64,000 nt of DNA, taken from the NCBI RefSeq assembly GCF_001661495.1, contig NZ_BDDT01000011.1, positions 62,001 to 126,000 on the forward strand. Reading direction: 5' to 3'. This stretch comes from Pseudoalteromonas prydzensis (GTDB lineage Bacteria > Pseudomonadota > Gammaproteobacteria > Enterobacterales > Alteromonadaceae). The position numbers and the translations under genes are program-made. Shown here one piece after another: positions 20,210 to 31,201 of the stretch (its first letter is position 1; every line of letters begins with the position of its first letter). The notes beneath the pieces are model-generated. The model had not been told where the DNA came from. It made no database searches and saw only the letters and a program-made list of their open reading frames with translations.

Positions 20210-20378
20210 AACACACTCGACTAAATAATTAATAATTCAAGTATAGCTTACACTGTTATGTTTAAAAAAAGCAGCCTAGATACTAATCTTAGTCGTTATG
20301 TGCTGCGCAGCCATTGCCATCATTTCAGCATTGCAGTAACTTATCGCATAATTGATAGCTAAATAACCAAGTGTGGGC

Positions 20379-21446
20379 ATGCCATTTATATTTAAACGAT
20401 TATTTTTATTAGTCAGAAATCATATTGATCAGGTTAGCTGGCAAGCTGTGGCTATCGCAACACTGCTGCATATGCTGTTGATCTGGTTGCTGTTGGGTTT
20501 AGCTGGTGAAACCGCATTAAGCCCCGTTAGCACCTTTGTTTACTACTATATAGTAACGACTTCAACGGTAGGCTATGGTGATTTTAGTGCCAGCACAGAC
20601 TTGGGACGATGGATTGTAGCAGTACTGCAGATTCCATTTGGTTTGGCTTTATTTGGCGTTCTGTTAGGTAAAACAGGGCAAACAGTTACTTATTTAATTA
20701 GGCGCGCTATGACAGGTGATAAAAGTTTTTCGCATTTTAACAATCACATAATTATTTTTGGCTGGCATCAAATCCGCACTAAAAAAATGATTGATTATAT
20801 CTTGGCTGATCAAAAACGTATGGATAGACGCATTTTGCTGGCGGTGACAGAGCAAATGGAACATCCCTTTTTAGCTAACGCCCATGTTGATTTTGTTCGC
20901 TTATCGAGTTTTACCGACTGTGAGGAGCTTGAACGTGTGGCGATTAAGCAAGCCGATAAAATTATTATTGATGGTCAAGATGATGACCAAACATTTACCA
21001 CAGCACTGCGTATTAGCAAATTAGTAAAAGACGATTGCCACATTAGCGCGCATTTTAATGATGAGAGTAAAGTTGAAATGCTACTAGAGCACTGCCATAA
21101 CGTGGAATGTTCGAGCGCTAAATCTGCTGAAATTTTAGTGCGTTCAATGCAAGATCCAGGCTCTAGTCGCGTACAAGAAGAGCTTTTATCAACTCTGCAT
21201 GGTGATACCCAGTTTAGTTTAGTGATCCCCGCGGAGTTGGCAGAAATGGAGTTCGGCAAATTATTTCATCACTTTAAACACGATCATGATGCCATTTTAC
21301 TCGGTGTTGCGCACAATCTAAGTGCTCAAAATATGGATTTAAATCCACCACTTAATTATCCCGTTAATAGTGGCGATATATTACATTACATCGCTGTTGA
21401 TCGTGTATTAAGCAACGAAGTAGATTGGCAGGGATTGGCTAAGTAA
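20379..21446 (+). CDS. Potassium channel with RCK/TrkA-N domain (Kch-like)
   Basis: A 355-residue two-helix K+ channel. The pore loop carries the selectivity filter TVGYGD (residues 63-68 from ATG 20379), flanked by helices LLHMLLIWLLLGLAG and VLQIPFGLALFGVLL. A cytoplasmic Rossmann-type RCK domain begins at HIIIFGWHQIRTKK and runs to about residue 240, with a further C-terminal ligand-binding part. The nucleotide motif here is GWHQIR rather than the classic GxGxxG, so it may bind a different ligand. A GTG at 20373 would add only two residues. The stop overlaps the next start (TAATG), implying translational coupling. Confidence 0.88.
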   Translation: MPFIFKRLFLLVRNHIDQVSWQAVAIATLLHMLLIWLLLGLAGETALSPVSTFVYYYIVTTSTVGYGDFSASTDLGRWIVAVLQIPFGLALFGVLLGKTGQTVTYLIRRAMTGDKSFSHFNNHIIIFGWHQIRTKKMIDYILADQKRMDRRILLAVTEQMEHPFLANAHVDFVRLSSFTDCEELERVAIKQADKIIIDGQDDDQTFTTALRISKLVKDDCHISAHFNDESKVEMLLEHCHNVECSSAKSAEILVRSMQDPGSSRVQEELLSTLHGDTQFSLVIPAELAEMEFGKLFHHFKHDHDAILLGVAHNLSAQNMDLNPPLNYPVNSGDILHYIAVDRVLSNEVDWQGLAK

Positions 21447-21649
21447 TGGGTGAAGTTGCGTTTTTAATTCTATTATTGAGCGCCTATATTCTACCTGTTG
21501 TAATAGTGCTCAATAGTAAGCGCACCCAAGGGCATGAAAAGAATGGTTGGTTAATTGGTATTATCTTTTTTTCATGGCTGGCACTGGTCATGTACTTTGC
21601 CATCATTCCTAAACATGGCCATAAAAAGAAAAAGAACAAGAAAAAATAA
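21446..21649 (+). CDS. Small two-helix membrane protein with lysine-rich tail, coupled to the K+ channel
   Basis: A 67-residue protein whose ATG shares one base with the channel stop (TAATG), so it is probably translated by re-initiation. Two helices (FLILLLSAYILPVVIVL and LIGIIFFSWLALVMYFAII) precede a tail rich in His and Lys (GHKKKKNKKK). The pattern resembles the short superinfection-immunity/DUF-type membrane proteins of Proteobacteria. Its conserved placement could make it a channel accessory subunit, which is inference only. A terminator follows. Confidence 0.7.
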   Translation: MGEVAFLILLLSAYILPVVIVLNSKRTQGHEKNGWLIGIIFFSWLALVMYFAIIPKHGHKKKKNKKK

Positions 21650-21675
21650 AGTGGTTAGCATTCATCTATATTACG

Positions 21676-21708
21676 AACCGTGCTTGATTTAACAAACACG
21701 GTTTTTTA
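21676..21708 (+). terminator. Rho-independent terminator after channel operon
   Basis: A 7-bp stem AACCGTG/CACGGTT (21676-21682 with 21697-21703), a 14-nt loop that can extend the stem, and a T-run directly after. Confidence 0.75.
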
Positions 21709-21724
21709 TTTTAAGCTGCTGGCT

Positions 21725-22756
21725 TTACTTTAACTGTTTTAGTTTGTGCTCTACTAAAGGATCATCAGGGGCGAGTTGCTGGGCTACTTCGAGCAGTTGA
21801 ATTGCATCATTAGGGTGTTCATCTTGGTGCTTTAACGCAACATCAAGCAGAGGTTGAATATCAATTTTTGCTTGATGCTCTTGCACATGCGCTGCTTTTT
21901 CATCAATAAGAATATTGTGTGCTTTGCTTAATAGGGCTTGGCGATGTGCCGATTTAATATTCGCCTTATTGAGCCTTCGGTAATAGTCTTCCTTAAAGCG
22001 CAGGGTTTTGGTTTGTAAGCGAAATTGTGCAATATCAATTTGTTGGTGGCGAATAAAATCCACAGCCACATCTTTATAGAAACCAAACTTATTTAAGTAA
22101 GTTGCATGAACGCTGTGGCCCATACCAAATACCCGCAAGTGGTTTAATTGACCGTAACGTTTAGCGTGTGCGCGGTCAATTCGATTAGTCGGGTCATAGA
22201 TAATGTAGCCTTTAGCACGCCCTAAATCTAGGTCGTGGTAATCTCCCGTCCAATCAAACTTTTGAGCAATTTCGGTACTTGAGCGGTCATCCCATGGTGC
22301 TTTTTCTATATTTTTTGTACTAACAGGATGAAATAGCAATACTTTATCGAGTTTTAACAGATTAGCAAATGCACCAACGGCAAAACCACCTCTGCTTAAG
22401 CCATAGCCTAAACGCTCTTTAAAGCCACCTATAAGGGGGGCTAACTGTTCAATGAAAAAGAGTAGATTACGATGCCTAAACCAGTTACTAATACCTAAGT
22501 GCTGAAAGGCAATAATATTCACATCTTGCTTTTTTGCGAGCTTGTAGGCCCACGGTGAGAAATCATCGGTAAGATCATGTTCTTGGTAGTTTGTACCAGC
22601 AGGAGAAAAGGTAAACAGCAGAGGCTTATTCGCATCGATGATATGGTATTTTACATACACATCACCGAGTAAATCGCCGCCGGTGAAGGGGGCTTGGTTT
22701 TGCTGCTCATCGCGGGGGAGGCTGGTCCATTCATCTAACCAATACAATAACTTCAT
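21725..22756 (-). CDS. Alpha/beta-hydrolase-fold-like protein with C-terminal helical region, unknown role
   Basis: A 343-residue protein. ATG 22756 has GGGGG just upstream; the longer frame adds seven unsupported residues. The first about 230 residues look like an alpha/beta-hydrolase: a nucleophile elbow in GLSRGGFAVGAF, a candidate acid in YDPTNRID, and His in GMGHSVHATYL. The last about 60 residues resemble a TPR-like helical repeat (LLEVAQQLAPDDPLVEHKL). Similar proteins are often annotated as hypothetical or polysaccharide-linked. I cannot name the substrate. It appears cytoplasmic, with no signal peptide. Confidence 0.7.
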   Translation of the reverse strand: MKLLYWLDEWTSLPRDEQQNQAPFTGGDLLGDVYVKYHIIDANKPLLFTFSPAGTNYQEHDLTDDFSPWAYKLAKKQDVNIIAFQHLGISNWFRHRNLLFFIEQLAPLIGGFKERLGYGLSRGGFAVGAFANLLKLDKVLLFHPVSTKNIEKAPWDDRSSTEIAQKFDWTGDYHDLDLGRAKGYIIYDPTNRIDRAHAKRYGQLNHLRVFGMGHSVHATYLNKFGFYKDVAVDFIRHQQIDIAQFRLQTKTLRFKEDYYRRLNKANIKSAHRQALLSKAHNILIDEKAAHVQEHQAKIDIQPLLDVALKHQDEHPNDAIQLLEVAQQLAPDDPLVEHKLKQLK

Positions 22757-22815
22757 ACATCCCCCAAGATACCTCAATAATAAAGGTGGAGAATTATAGC
22801 AAAAATAGCGGCCTA

Positions 22816-23292
22816 TTAAAAATGACTGCTATTTTTTTCACTCATGGTGATTATCTGTTGCCAGTCATGCTCTGTGACGGGCATGACTGATAAGCGTCCG
22901 CCTTTTTTAAGGGCAATCTCAGTGATGGCATTATTAGCCTTGATTGCTTGTAAGCTTACCAGTTTATTTAGGTGCGCTTTATAAGTAACATCAACGACAA
23001 ACCAGCGCGGGTTTTCCGCATTAGCCTTAGCATCGTAGTAGTCACTGCTTAAATCAAACTGAGTAGGGTCAGCATAGGCTTCGCGGGTAACGGTAGCAAT
23101 ACCTGCAACGCCAACTTGTTTACAACTTGAGTGATAAATCATCACTAAATCACCGTGTTTTACCCCATCACGCATAAAGTTGCGGGCCTGATAATTACGC
23201 ACGCCTTCCCACATGCTGGTTTGTGCGGGGGCATTTTTTAGGTCATCGATTGAAAACGCATCAGGTTCTGTTTTAAATAGCCAATAAGCCAT
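22816..23292 (-). CDS. EVE domain protein (thymocyte nuclear protein 1-like)
   Basis: A 158-residue protein that is almost entirely one EVE domain, a PUA-related fold that binds modified bases in DNA or RNA. Signature stretches are MAYWLFKTEPDAFSIDDL, WEGVRNYQARNFMRD, GDLVMIYHSS and PRWFVVDV. The start at ATG 23292 is supported by AGGGAG upstream; the longer frame extends into the divergent promoter region. Stand-alone EVE proteins are widespread in gammaproteobacteria. Some EVE domains are part of modification-dependent restriction systems, but no nuclease partner is present here. Confidence 0.9.
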   Translation of the reverse strand: MAYWLFKTEPDAFSIDDLKNAPAQTSMWEGVRNYQARNFMRDGVKHGDLVMIYHSSCKQVGVAGIATVTREAYADPTQFDLSSDYYDAKANAENPRWFVVDVTYKAHLNKLVSLQAIKANNAITEIALKKGGRLSVMPVTEHDWQQIITMSEKNSSHF

Positions 23293-23366
23293 TGTTATCT
23301 CCCTAAGATTTACATAATTATAGTCTATAGTATTATGTGGGTCTTGTCGGGATTGAGGATATATGA

Positions 23367-24224
23367 ATGAGCCAAGTTTTAGATGATTTACTATCGTTAT
23401 TAGCATTAGAAGAAATAGAGCAAGGCTTGTATCGCGGGCAAAGCCAAGATTTAGGGTTTGGTGCTGTGTTTGGCGGCCAAGTGATGGGGCAGGCGCTTTC
23501 TGCCGCTAAAGAAACTTTGCCACCAGGGCGCATTGTGCATTCATTGCATTCTTATTTTTTACGCCCAGGTGATGCCGCTAAACCGATTGTGTATGATGTT
23601 GAAACCATTCGTGATGGCAAAAGTTTTAGTACCCGTCGAGTTAAAGCGATTCAATACGGCAAACCGATTTTTTATATGACGGCGTCTTTCCAAGGTCTTG
23701 AGGAAGGGTTGTCACACCAAGCAACCATGCCCGATGTACCACAACCTGAAGAGCTTAAATCGTCACTTGAGTTTTACCAGGCAAATGCTAGCCATATTCC
23801 TGAAGTGATCCGCAATAAATTTATTCGTGAAGTGCCAATTGATATGCGCCCAGTAACATTCCACAACCCGTTTAAACCTGAGGTAATGGAACCTGTGAAG
23901 CATATTTGGTTTAAAGCCAATGGTGATATGCCAGATGATCAGCGTATCCACAATTATTTATTGGCGTATGCATCTGACTTTGAGTTTTTACCAACGGCGC
24001 TTCAGCCTCATGGTGTATCCTTTATGCAACCCAATATGCAGGTAGCAACCATTGATCACGCTATGTGGTTTCATCGTCCGTTTCGTTTGGATGATTGGAT
24101 TTTATATACTGTTGATAGCCCAAGTGCCAGCTCTGGACGTGGTTTAGTGCGTGGCCAGTTCTTTGATCGTCAAGGCAATCTTGTTGCCTCAACGATCCAA
24201 GAAGGGGTTATGCGTCAGCGCTGA
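23367..24224 (+). CDS. tesB: Acyl-CoA thioesterase II
   Basis: A 285-residue TesB, a double-hotdog thioesterase that hydrolyses medium- and long-chain acyl-CoA. The length equals the E. coli enzyme (286). Characteristic motifs are [30 protein letters not shown], the acidic [23 protein letters not shown] and a terminal IQEGVMR. The catalytic Asp, Ser/Thr and Gln appear present. ATG 23367 follows TGAGGA. It is divergent from the EVE gene (74 bp) and convergent with plsB 14 bp later. Confidence 0.95.
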   Translation: MSQVLDDLLSLLALEEIEQGLYRGQSQDLGFGAVFGGQVMGQALSAAKETLPPGRIVHSLHSYFLRPGDAAKPIVYDVETIRDGKSFSTRRVKAIQYGKPIFYMTASFQGLEEGLSHQATMPDVPQPEELKSSLEFYQANASHIPEVIRNKFIREVPIDMRPVTFHNPFKPEVMEPVKHIWFKANGDMPDDQRIHNYLLAYASDFEFLPTALQPHGVSFMQPNMQVATIDHAMWFHRPFRLDDWILYTVDSPSASSGRGLVRGQFFDRQGNLVASTIQEGVMRQR

Positions 24225-24238
24225 TAGGCGATTTGCAG

Positions 24239-26683
24239 CTATTTTTGGTTACACTGCCCTTGTACAATATCACTAATTGACTGCCAGACCCGTGCTGGCA
24301 GTAATGCTTTAAGATGCATATACACTTCACACAGTTCTGTGCTGCCTCGTAAGCCATTCTCGGTTTCGCTAATTAACCCTTGCTCGCGTAAGTTGCTAAT
24401 AAAACCTACCAATACTTTTTTGTCAAAAAACTCTGGAGTTTTAATGCCGTGCAATGTACCTAAACGCTCAGCCAGTACTTGGCTTTCCCGCTCTAGCTCT
24501 TCGCGCTCAATGCCTAAGCTTGTTTGAATAAAACCGGTCACAATCGCATAGCGTTGCAGCGTTAAACTCAGTGCTCGACCGAGAATTTCAAGTTTCGCTA
24601 AGCAGTCATTACTATTGGTAATTTTGATGTTATCACCATCAATTTCAATTAAATCTTGATCTACAAAACTGGCTAAAATACGGGAAATGTAGTTTTCATC
24701 GAGCTCATGTAAAAACCATTCCTTAGCAAATAACGGGTAAAAGCAGTTAATTAGTGCTTGGCATTGTGCAATGGTGGTTTTATGGCTTTTAAATATATGC
24801 AGTGCCAGTAAGCTTGGCACTGCAAAAACATGCAGAATATTATTGCGATAATAGTTAAACAGGGTTTTTTCTTTATCGCTAATAGCAATAATTTCGCCAA
24901 ACTCATCGCTGATCACCTCAAACTTATTCAGTTTTAACGCATGCGCTAATAGTTGCTCTGGGCTTTCATCTGGAATGGTGATTTTTTCACTGTAACTCGC
25001 ACTGCGTTGCAGGTGTAAGTAAAAATCTAGTTGTGCTAGCAACTTAGGTTTACTCAGTGCTTGTTTATCGTTTACTAGTAAGATCATGGCTAGTAAGTTA
25101 ACCGAGTTAAGGGCGGCAGCACTGTTAATGTTAACCATGACTTTATCGGCTAAGGTCGCCACTTGCGGCCCAAGCCACTGCGGTTTTTGTACATCGGTAG
25201 GGTGAATAGAGTCACGCCAATCAGGTTGTTGCTCATTTAAATATTGATTGATTGAGATTGGATCGCCAAAGTTTAAATAACCACGACCATAATTTTTTAA
25301 ATTTTTAATGGCTTTAAAAATACCAAAAATCGACTCGCCTTTTTTGTCGTCGCCCGCAAGTTCTTTCAAGTAAGTATTGATTTCCATGACGTGCTCGTAG
25401 CCAATATACACAGGCACAATCGAAATTGGGCGGTCGATGCCACGCAGCATTGCTTGCAGTGTCATAGCTAGCATGCCGGTTTTTGGTGGTAATAAACGCC
25501 CGGTACGGCTGCGACCACCTTCCGTGTAAAATTTTACAGAATAACCTTTAATAAATAGCTGACTTAAATATTCTTTAAACACGGCTGAATAGAGCTTGCT
25601 GCCTGCAAATGAACGGCGAATAAAAAACGCCCCTGAGCGGCGGAAGATGCCACCGGCAGGGAAAAAGTTTAAGTTAATACCCGCTGCAATATGGGGCGGT
25701 ACTAAACCTAAATGATAAATAGAGTAGGTAAGGAGCAAATAATCCATATGCGAGCGATGGCATGGCATATAGATGATCTCATGACCTTTATTGGTTAAGT
25801 CATGAAGCTGTTCGGTATATTTAACTTCAATGCCGTTATACAGTTTATTCCACAGCCAAGTGAGTGCGCGATCGGCAACTCGAATTGTCGCGTCACTGTA
25901 ATTGGCCGCTATTTCATCAAGCAGTTTTAGCGCATTTTGCTGTGCCTGTTGTTGGCTGATGTTTTTTTCTTTGGCTTCAGTTTGAATTGCTTTTTTGATG
26001 GTTGGTGAAGCTAATAACGAATTAAATAGTTGCTCGCGTGAGGGCATTTTTGGCCCCGTCGCCGCTAGCTTTTGACGACGAAAATGCACCCGAGCCACGC
26101 GCAGCAGTTTATGCGGCAACTCATCTACCTCGGCTTTTTCGTTCACCAACAGAGATAAATCTAAAGGCTGACTAAAGCGGATAAAGTTGTCACGGCCAGA
26201 AAACAGTAAAACAAAAAACTTACGAAACCAGCTTGGGGTAAGAGAGTGCGACACCAGCGTGCCTAATCCGGGCTTTTCTTTACCAGGGTTACGGCCCCAT
26301 AGAATGGTTACCGGCAGCACTTGTACATTTTGCTCACCATTGGCTAGCAACTGGTCAATAATTTGCTTGCCTTGATTAAGCGCATCGGTTGGTTTGGCTT
26401 CGTCACCAAACAGTGGTGGCGGATTTTGTAAACCAATAAAGCGTTCTAATTCTTGGCCACCTAACAGTTGTGATTGCATCGGAGAAGGTAAGCCAAATTT
26501 TTTGCAGACTTTATCTAGCGCCGCTAAATCTGAGCGGGCATTAAGCTTCACGATATAAAAGGTTGGATATACCGGATTAAGGCCGTATTGTTCGATTGGG
26601 TTTTCAGGTAGCACCTTGCTTTTAACAAACAGGCTATTCATTACCTTAGAGACAAAATTCAAACAATAATTAAAAATACGCAT
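24239..26683 (-). CDS. plsB: Glycerol-3-phosphate 1-O-acyltransferase PlsB
   Basis: An 814-residue membrane-associated acyltransferase that makes 1-acyl-glycerol-3-phosphate, the first step of phospholipid synthesis. It has the HX4D catalytic box in MPCHRSHMDY, then FIRRSF, the glycerophosphate-binding YTEGGRSRTG, and PVYIGYEHVME. Length agrees with E. coli PlsB (about 807). Start is ATG 26683, with GGTGAG three bases upstream; a TTG at 26686 would add one residue. The gene is divergent from the S10 ribosomal operon. Confidence 0.95.
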   Translation of the reverse strand: MRIFNYCLNFVSKVMNSLFVKSKVLPENPIEQYGLNPVYPTFYIVKLNARSDLAALDKVCKKFGLPSPMQSQLLGGQELERFIGLQNPPPLFGDEAKPTDALNQGKQIIDQLLANGEQNVQVLPVTILWGRNPGKEKPGLGTLVSHSLTPSWFRKFFVLLFSGRDNFIRFSQPLDLSLLVNEKAEVDELPHKLLRVARVHFRRQKLAATGPKMPSREQLFNSLLASPTIKKAIQTEAKEKNISQQQAQQNALKLLDEIAANYSDATIRVADRALTWLWNKLYNGIEVKYTEQLHDLTNKGHEIIYMPCHRSHMDYLLLTYSIYHLGLVPPHIAAGINLNFFPAGGIFRRSGAFFIRRSFAGSKLYSAVFKEYLSQLFIKGYSVKFYTEGGRSRTGRLLPPKTGMLAMTLQAMLRGIDRPISIVPVYIGYEHVMEINTYLKELAGDDKKGESIFGIFKAIKNLKNYGRGYLNFGDPISINQYLNEQQPDWRDSIHPTDVQKPQWLGPQVATLADKVMVNINSAAALNSVNLLAMILLVNDKQALSKPKLLAQLDFYLHLQRSASYSEKITIPDESPEQLLAHALKLNKFEVISDEFGEIIAISDKEKTLFNYYRNNILHVFAVPSLLALHIFKSHKTTIAQCQALINCFYPLFAKEWFLHELDENYISRILASFVDQDLIEIDGDNIKITNSNDCLAKLEILGRALSLTLQRYAIVTGFIQTSLGIEREELERESQVLAERLGTLHGIKTPEFFDKKVLVGFISNLREQGLISETENGLRGSTELCEVYMHLKALLPARVWQSISDIVQGQCNQK

Positions 26684-26879
26684 CAACTCACCAACGTTAG
26701 AGGGTAAAAAGCAAAATTAGCGCAGATAATACCAAGTAATAACTGGACTGACCATTATCATTAATAGCGAGCACGATCATCTCGCTCTATCACTATAGAT
26801 AACTTCCTGTATTGACGACACAATGACAGCCCTTTTTTACAGTATAAATAATCCTCATTCTGGCAGTTTGAAATAGTTG

Positions 26880-26907
26880 TTGCATTTATCACCAATATCA
26901 CTATAAT
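26880..26907 (+). promoter_or_regulatory. Sigma-70 promoter of the S10 ribosomal operon
   Basis: The -35 is TTGCAT at 26880-26885, with a 16-bp spacer and a perfect -10 TATAAT at 26902-26907. Transcription should begin near 26914, giving a leader of about 183 nt before rpsJ. Confidence 0.75.
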
Positions 26908-26913
26908 ACGCAG

Positions 26914-27408
<495 letters not shown>

Positions 27409-27435
27409 TCGAAAGATTAGAGAGGTTTTAGGAAA

Positions 27436-28071
27436 ATGGCATTAGGTCTAGTCGGTCGTAAAGTGGGTATGACACGTATCTTCACTGAAGATGGTGTATC
27501 TATCCCTGTGACAGTTATTGAAGCGACACCTAACCGCATTGCTCAGATCAAATCTGACGCAACAGACGGTTATAACGCGCTTCAAGTAACCGCAGGCACT
27601 AAAAAAGCAAGCCGTGTAAACAAAGCAACAGCGGGTCACTTCGCTAAAGCTGGTGTTGAAGCGGGTCGCGGTCTGTGGGAATTCCGCCTAAATGGTGGTG
27701 AAGGCGATTTTGAAGTAGGCGCTGAGCTTACTGTTGAATTATTCAACGAAATCAACAAAGTTGACGTAACCGGTACTTCTAAAGGTAAAGGTTTCCAAGG
27801 TGGTGTTAAGCGCTGGAATTTCAGCATGCAAGACGCTACACATGGTAACTCTCTATCTCACCGTGCTCCTGGTTCAATCGGTCAAAACCAATCACCTGGT
27901 AAGGTGTTTAAAGGTAAGAAAATGGCCGGTCATATGGGTGCTGAGCGTGTAACGACTCAAAACTTAGAACTAGTACGCGTTGACGCTGAGCGTAACTTGC
28001 TTTTAGTTAAAGGTGCAGTACCTGGCGCTATCGGCGGTGACGTTATCGTTAAACCTGCTGTTAAAGCATAA
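27436..28071 (+). CDS. rplC: 50S ribosomal protein L3
   Basis: A 211-residue L3, an early-assembly 23S rRNA-binding protein near the peptidyl transferase centre. It opens [20 protein letters not shown]. The loop [20 protein letters not shown] includes the Gln that is methylated by PrmB in E. coli (NQSPG context). Twenty-seven bases follow rpsJ. Second gene of the S10 operon. Confidence 0.99.
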   Translation: MALGLVGRKVGMTRIFTEDGVSIPVTVIEATPNRIAQIKSDATDGYNALQVTAGTKKASRVNKATAGHFAKAGVEAGRGLWEFRLNGGEGDFEVGAELTVELFNEINKVDVTGTSKGKGFQGGVKRWNFSMQDATHGNSLSHRAPGSIGQNQSPGKVFKGKKMAGHMGAERVTTQNLELVRVDAERNLLLVKGAVPGAIGGDVIVKPAVKA

Positions 28072-28088
28072 GTCCTGGAGATTTAGTG

Positions 28089-28694
28089 ATGGAATTAGCA
28101 ATTAAAGACGCTTCTGGCGGTCTTGAAGTTTCTGAAGCTACTTTTGGACGTGAGTTTAACGAAGCATTAGTACATCAAGTAGTTGTTGCATACGCAGCAG
28201 GTGCTCGTCAAGGTACTCGTGCTCAGAAGACACGTTCTGAAGTAAGCGGTGGTGGTAAAAAACCATGGGCTCAAAAAGGTACTGGCCGTGCACGTGCTGG
28301 TACAATCCGTAGTCCAATTTGGCGTTCAGGTGGCGTTAGCTTCGCAGCTAAACCACAAGACCACAGCCAAAAAGTAAACCGTAAAATGTACCGCGGTGCG
28401 ATCAAAAGCATTTTATCTGAATTAGTTCGTCAAGAGCGTTTAATCGTTGTTGAAAGTTTTGCTCTAGCAGCACCAAAAACTAAAGAACTAGTTGCTAAGC
28501 TTAAAGAACTTGAGCTTAAAGATGTTCTTATCGTAACTGAAGAAGTAGATGAGAATCTATTTTTATCGGCACGTAACCTGTACAAGGTTGACACGCGTGA
28601 TGTAGCTGGTATCGACCCTGTAAGCTTAATCGCTTTCGATAAGGTACTTATTACAGCTGCTGCTGTTAAGCAACTTGAGGAGACGCTAGCATGA
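28089..28694 (+). CDS. rplD: 50S ribosomal protein L4
   Basis: A 201-residue L4, which binds 23S rRNA, lines the exit tunnel and in E. coli represses this operon through the leader. ATG 28089 was preferred over the GTG at 28086: CTGGAG is eight bases upstream and MELAIKDA aligns with the usual N-terminus. The basic tunnel loop [18 protein letters not shown] is intact. It overlaps rplW by four bases (ATGA). Confidence 0.99.
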   Translation: MELAIKDASGGLEVSEATFGREFNEALVHQVVVAYAAGARQGTRAQKTRSEVSGGGKKPWAQKGTGRARAGTIRSPIWRSGGVSFAAKPQDHSQKVNRKMYRGAIKSILSELVRQERLIVVESFALAAPKTKELVAKLKELELKDVLIVTEEVDENLFLSARNLYKVDTRDVAGIDPVSLIAFDKVLITAAAVKQLEETLA

Positions 28695-28993
28695 TCCGTG
28701 AAGAACGTCTTTTAAAAGTGATCCTTGCTCCACATATCTCTGAAAAAAGCACTATTGCTGCTGAAGAAAACAACACTATCGTTTTCAAAGTAGTAAATGA
28801 CGCAACTAAAGCTGAAGTTAAAGCAGCTGTAGAGAAGCTTTTTGAAGTGGAAGTAACTGGTGTTCGCACACTTAACGTTAAGGGTAAAACAAAACGTACT
28901 GGCGCACGTTTCGGTCGTCGTAGCGACTGGAAAAAAGCTTACGTTACTCTTAAAGAAGGCAGCGAACTAGACTTTGTCGGCGGCGCCGAGTAA
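28691..28993 (+). CDS. rplW: 50S ribosomal protein L23
   Basis: A 100-residue L23, located at the tunnel exit and the docking site for trigger factor and SRP. It shows [19 protein letters not shown] and the basic loop [21 protein letters not shown]. The start overlaps the rplD stop by four bases (ATGA), so translation is coupled. Confidence 0.99.
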   Translation: MIREERLLKVILAPHISEKSTIAAEENNTIVFKVVNDATKAEVKAAVEKLFEVEVTGVRTLNVKGKTKRTGARFGRRSDWKKAYVTLKEGSELDFVGGAE

Positions 28994-29010
28994 TAAGGGG
29001 AGTTAGAATT

Positions 29011-29835
29011 ATGGCACTTCAAAAGTGTAAGCCAACTTCTGCGGGTCGTCGTCACCTAGTTAAAGTGGTAAACCCAGATCTACATAAGGGCAAGCCATAC
29101 GCACCACTATTAGAGAAAAACTCTAAGTCAGGTGGTCGTAATAACAATGGTCGTATTACGGTTCGTCATATCGGTGGTGGTCATAAGCAACATTACCGTT
29201 TAATCGATTTTAAACGTACTAAAGATGGTATTCCAGCTGTAGTTGAGCGTTTAGAATATGATCCAAATCGTAGCGCAAACATCGCTCTTGTATTATATGC
29301 AGACGGTGAGCGTCGTTACATTATCGCACCAAAAGGCTTAAAAGCTGGCGATGCAATCCAGTCTGGTGTTGATGCACCAATCAAGCCTGGTAATGCATTA
29401 CCTATGCGTAATATGCCTGTAGGTTCGACTGTTCACAACGTAGAATTAAAACCAGGTAAAGGTGCGCAAATCGCACGTTCTGCTGGTGCATACGTTCAAA
29501 TCCTTGCTCGTGATGGTCAGTATGTAACATTACGTCTTCGTTCAGGCGAAGTTCGTAAAGTTGAATCTGATTGTCGTGCGACACTAGGTGAAGTAGGCAA
29601 TGCTGAGCATATGCTTCGTTCACTTGGTAAAGCAGGTGCAAATCGCTGGCGTGGTATTCGTCCGACAGTTCGTGGTGTTGCCATGAACCCGGTTGATCAC
29701 CCACACGGTGGTGGTGAAGGTCGTACGTCTGGTGGTCGTCATCCTGTGTCTCCATGGGGTAAGCCGACTAAAGGTGCTAAGACGCGTAAGAACAAGCGTA
29801 CGGATAAATTTATAGTACGTCGTCGTACTAAGTAA
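29011..29835 (+). CDS. rplB: 50S ribosomal protein L2
   Basis: A 274-residue L2, needed for subunit association and peptidyl transferase activity. It contains [19 protein letters not shown], the [13 protein letters not shown] segment and the highly conserved loop [14 protein letters not shown] with the functionally important His. Full length, with 17 bp after rplW. Confidence 0.99.
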   Translation: MALQKCKPTSAGRRHLVKVVNPDLHKGKPYAPLLEKNSKSGGRNNNGRITVRHIGGGHKQHYRLIDFKRTKDGIPAVVERLEYDPNRSANIALVLYADGERRYIIAPKGLKAGDAIQSGVDAPIKPGNALPMRNMPVGSTVHNVELKPGKGAQIARSAGAYVQILARDGQYVTLRLRSGEVRKVESDCRATLGEVGNAEHMLRSLGKAGANRWRGIRPTVRGVAMNPVDHPHGGGEGRTSGGRHPVSPWGKPTKGAKTRKNKRTDKFIVRRRTK

Positions 29836-29841
29836 TATTGA

Positions 29842-30129
<288 letters not shown>

Positions 30130-30143
30130 GAGGGGAATGATAA

Positions 30144-30476
30144 ATGCAAGCATTAGCTAAACATAAATTCGCCTCTGGTTCGGCGCAAAAAGCACGTCTA
30201 GTTGCAGATCAGATCCGCGGGTTACCTGTCGATCGCGCACTAGAAATCCTGGCGTACAGCCCTAAGAAAGCGGCTGTATTAGTTAAAAAAGTACTTGAGT
30301 CTGCTATTGCTAACGCAGAGCATAACGAAGGTGCTGACATTGATGAGCTACGTGTAACAACGATCTTTGTGGACGATGGTCCAACAATGAAACGTATTAT
30401 GCCACGTGCTAAAGGACGCGCAGACCGCATCCTTAAGCGTACAAGCCACATCACTGTTGTGGTTTCAGATAGCTAG
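30144..30476 (+). CDS. rplV: 50S ribosomal protein L22
   Basis: A 110-residue L22, which contacts all 23S domains and forms part of the exit-tunnel constriction. The beta-hairpin loop that reaches into the tunnel ([20 protein letters not shown]) is complete, with no change suggesting macrolide resistance that can be called by eye. It lies 14 bp after rpsS. Confidence 0.99.
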   Translation: MQALAKHKFASGSAQKARLVADQIRGLPVDRALEILAYSPKKAAVLVKKVLESAIANAEHNEGADIDELRVTTIFVDDGPTMKRIMPRAKGRADRILKRTSHITVVVSDS

Positions 30477-30487
30477 GAGTATAAGTA

Positions 30488-31189
30488 ATGGGACAAAAAG
30501 TTCATCCTACTGGTATTCGCCTAGGTATATCTAAACCTTGGGTTTCTACCTGGTACGCGAGTTCAAAAGATTTCTCTGCACAGCTTTTTGGCGATCACAA
30601 AGTACGTACATTCCTTACTAAGGAATTGAAAGCGGCTTCTGTGTCTAAAATCGTTATTGAGCGTCCAGCAAAATCAATCCGCGTAACAATTCACACGGCT
30701 CGTCCGGGTGTTGTTATCGGTAAAAAAGGCGAAGACGTAGAAAAATTACGTCAAGCGGTAACTAAGATTGCTGGTGTACCTGCTCAGATCAATATTTCTG
30801 AAGTACGTAAACCAGAACTAGATGCACAACTAGTAGCAGACGGCATTGCCTCTCAACTAGAGCGTCGTGTTATGTTCCGTCGCGCTATGAAGCGTTCGGT
30901 ACAAAATGCAATGCGCATCGGTTCTAAAGGGATCAAAGTTGAAGTTAGCGGTCGTCTTGGCGGCGCAGAAATCGCACGTTCAGAATGGTATCGTGAAGGT
31001 CGTGTACCTCTACATACTCTTCGTGCTGATATCGACTACGCAACTTCTGAAGCCTTAACCACTTATGGTATCATTGGTGTTAAAGTTTGGATCTTCAAAG
31101 GCGAAGTTATTGGTGGTTTACCACTAGTACAAGAGCAAGAGAAGCCAGCTAAACGCGCACCAAAGAAAGCCAAGAAAAGTGCTAAGTAG
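30488..31189 (+). CDS. rpsC: 30S ribosomal protein S3
   Basis: A 233-residue S3 at the mRNA entry channel, with helicase activity. The KH domain has [14 protein letters not shown] (GxxG motif). The C-terminal domain shows [20 protein letters not shown], and a lysine/alanine-rich tail follows. It lies eleven bases after rplV. Confidence 0.99.
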   Translation: MGQKVHPTGIRLGISKPWVSTWYASSKDFSAQLFGDHKVRTFLTKELKAASVSKIVIERPAKSIRVTIHTARPGVVIGKKGEDVEKLRQAVTKIAGVPAQINISEVRKPELDAQLVADGIASQLERRVMFRRAMKRSVQNAMRIGSKGIKVEVSGRLGGAEIARSEWYREGRVPLHTLRADIDYATSEALTTYGIIGVKVWIFKGEVIGGLPLVQEQEKPAKRAPKKAKKSAK

Positions 31190-31201
31190 AGGTAGCGAGT
31201 A

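Noticed and set aside
22816..24224. EVE plus neighbour as a restriction or defence module
   Set aside because: The neighbour is tesB, an ordinary thioesterase with its own promoter, and no nuclease or methyltransferase is present.
29402..29755. 117-residue minus-strand frame in rplB
   Set aside because: Rich in His, Gln and Tyr as expected from antisense of a basic ribosomal protein; rplB is certain.
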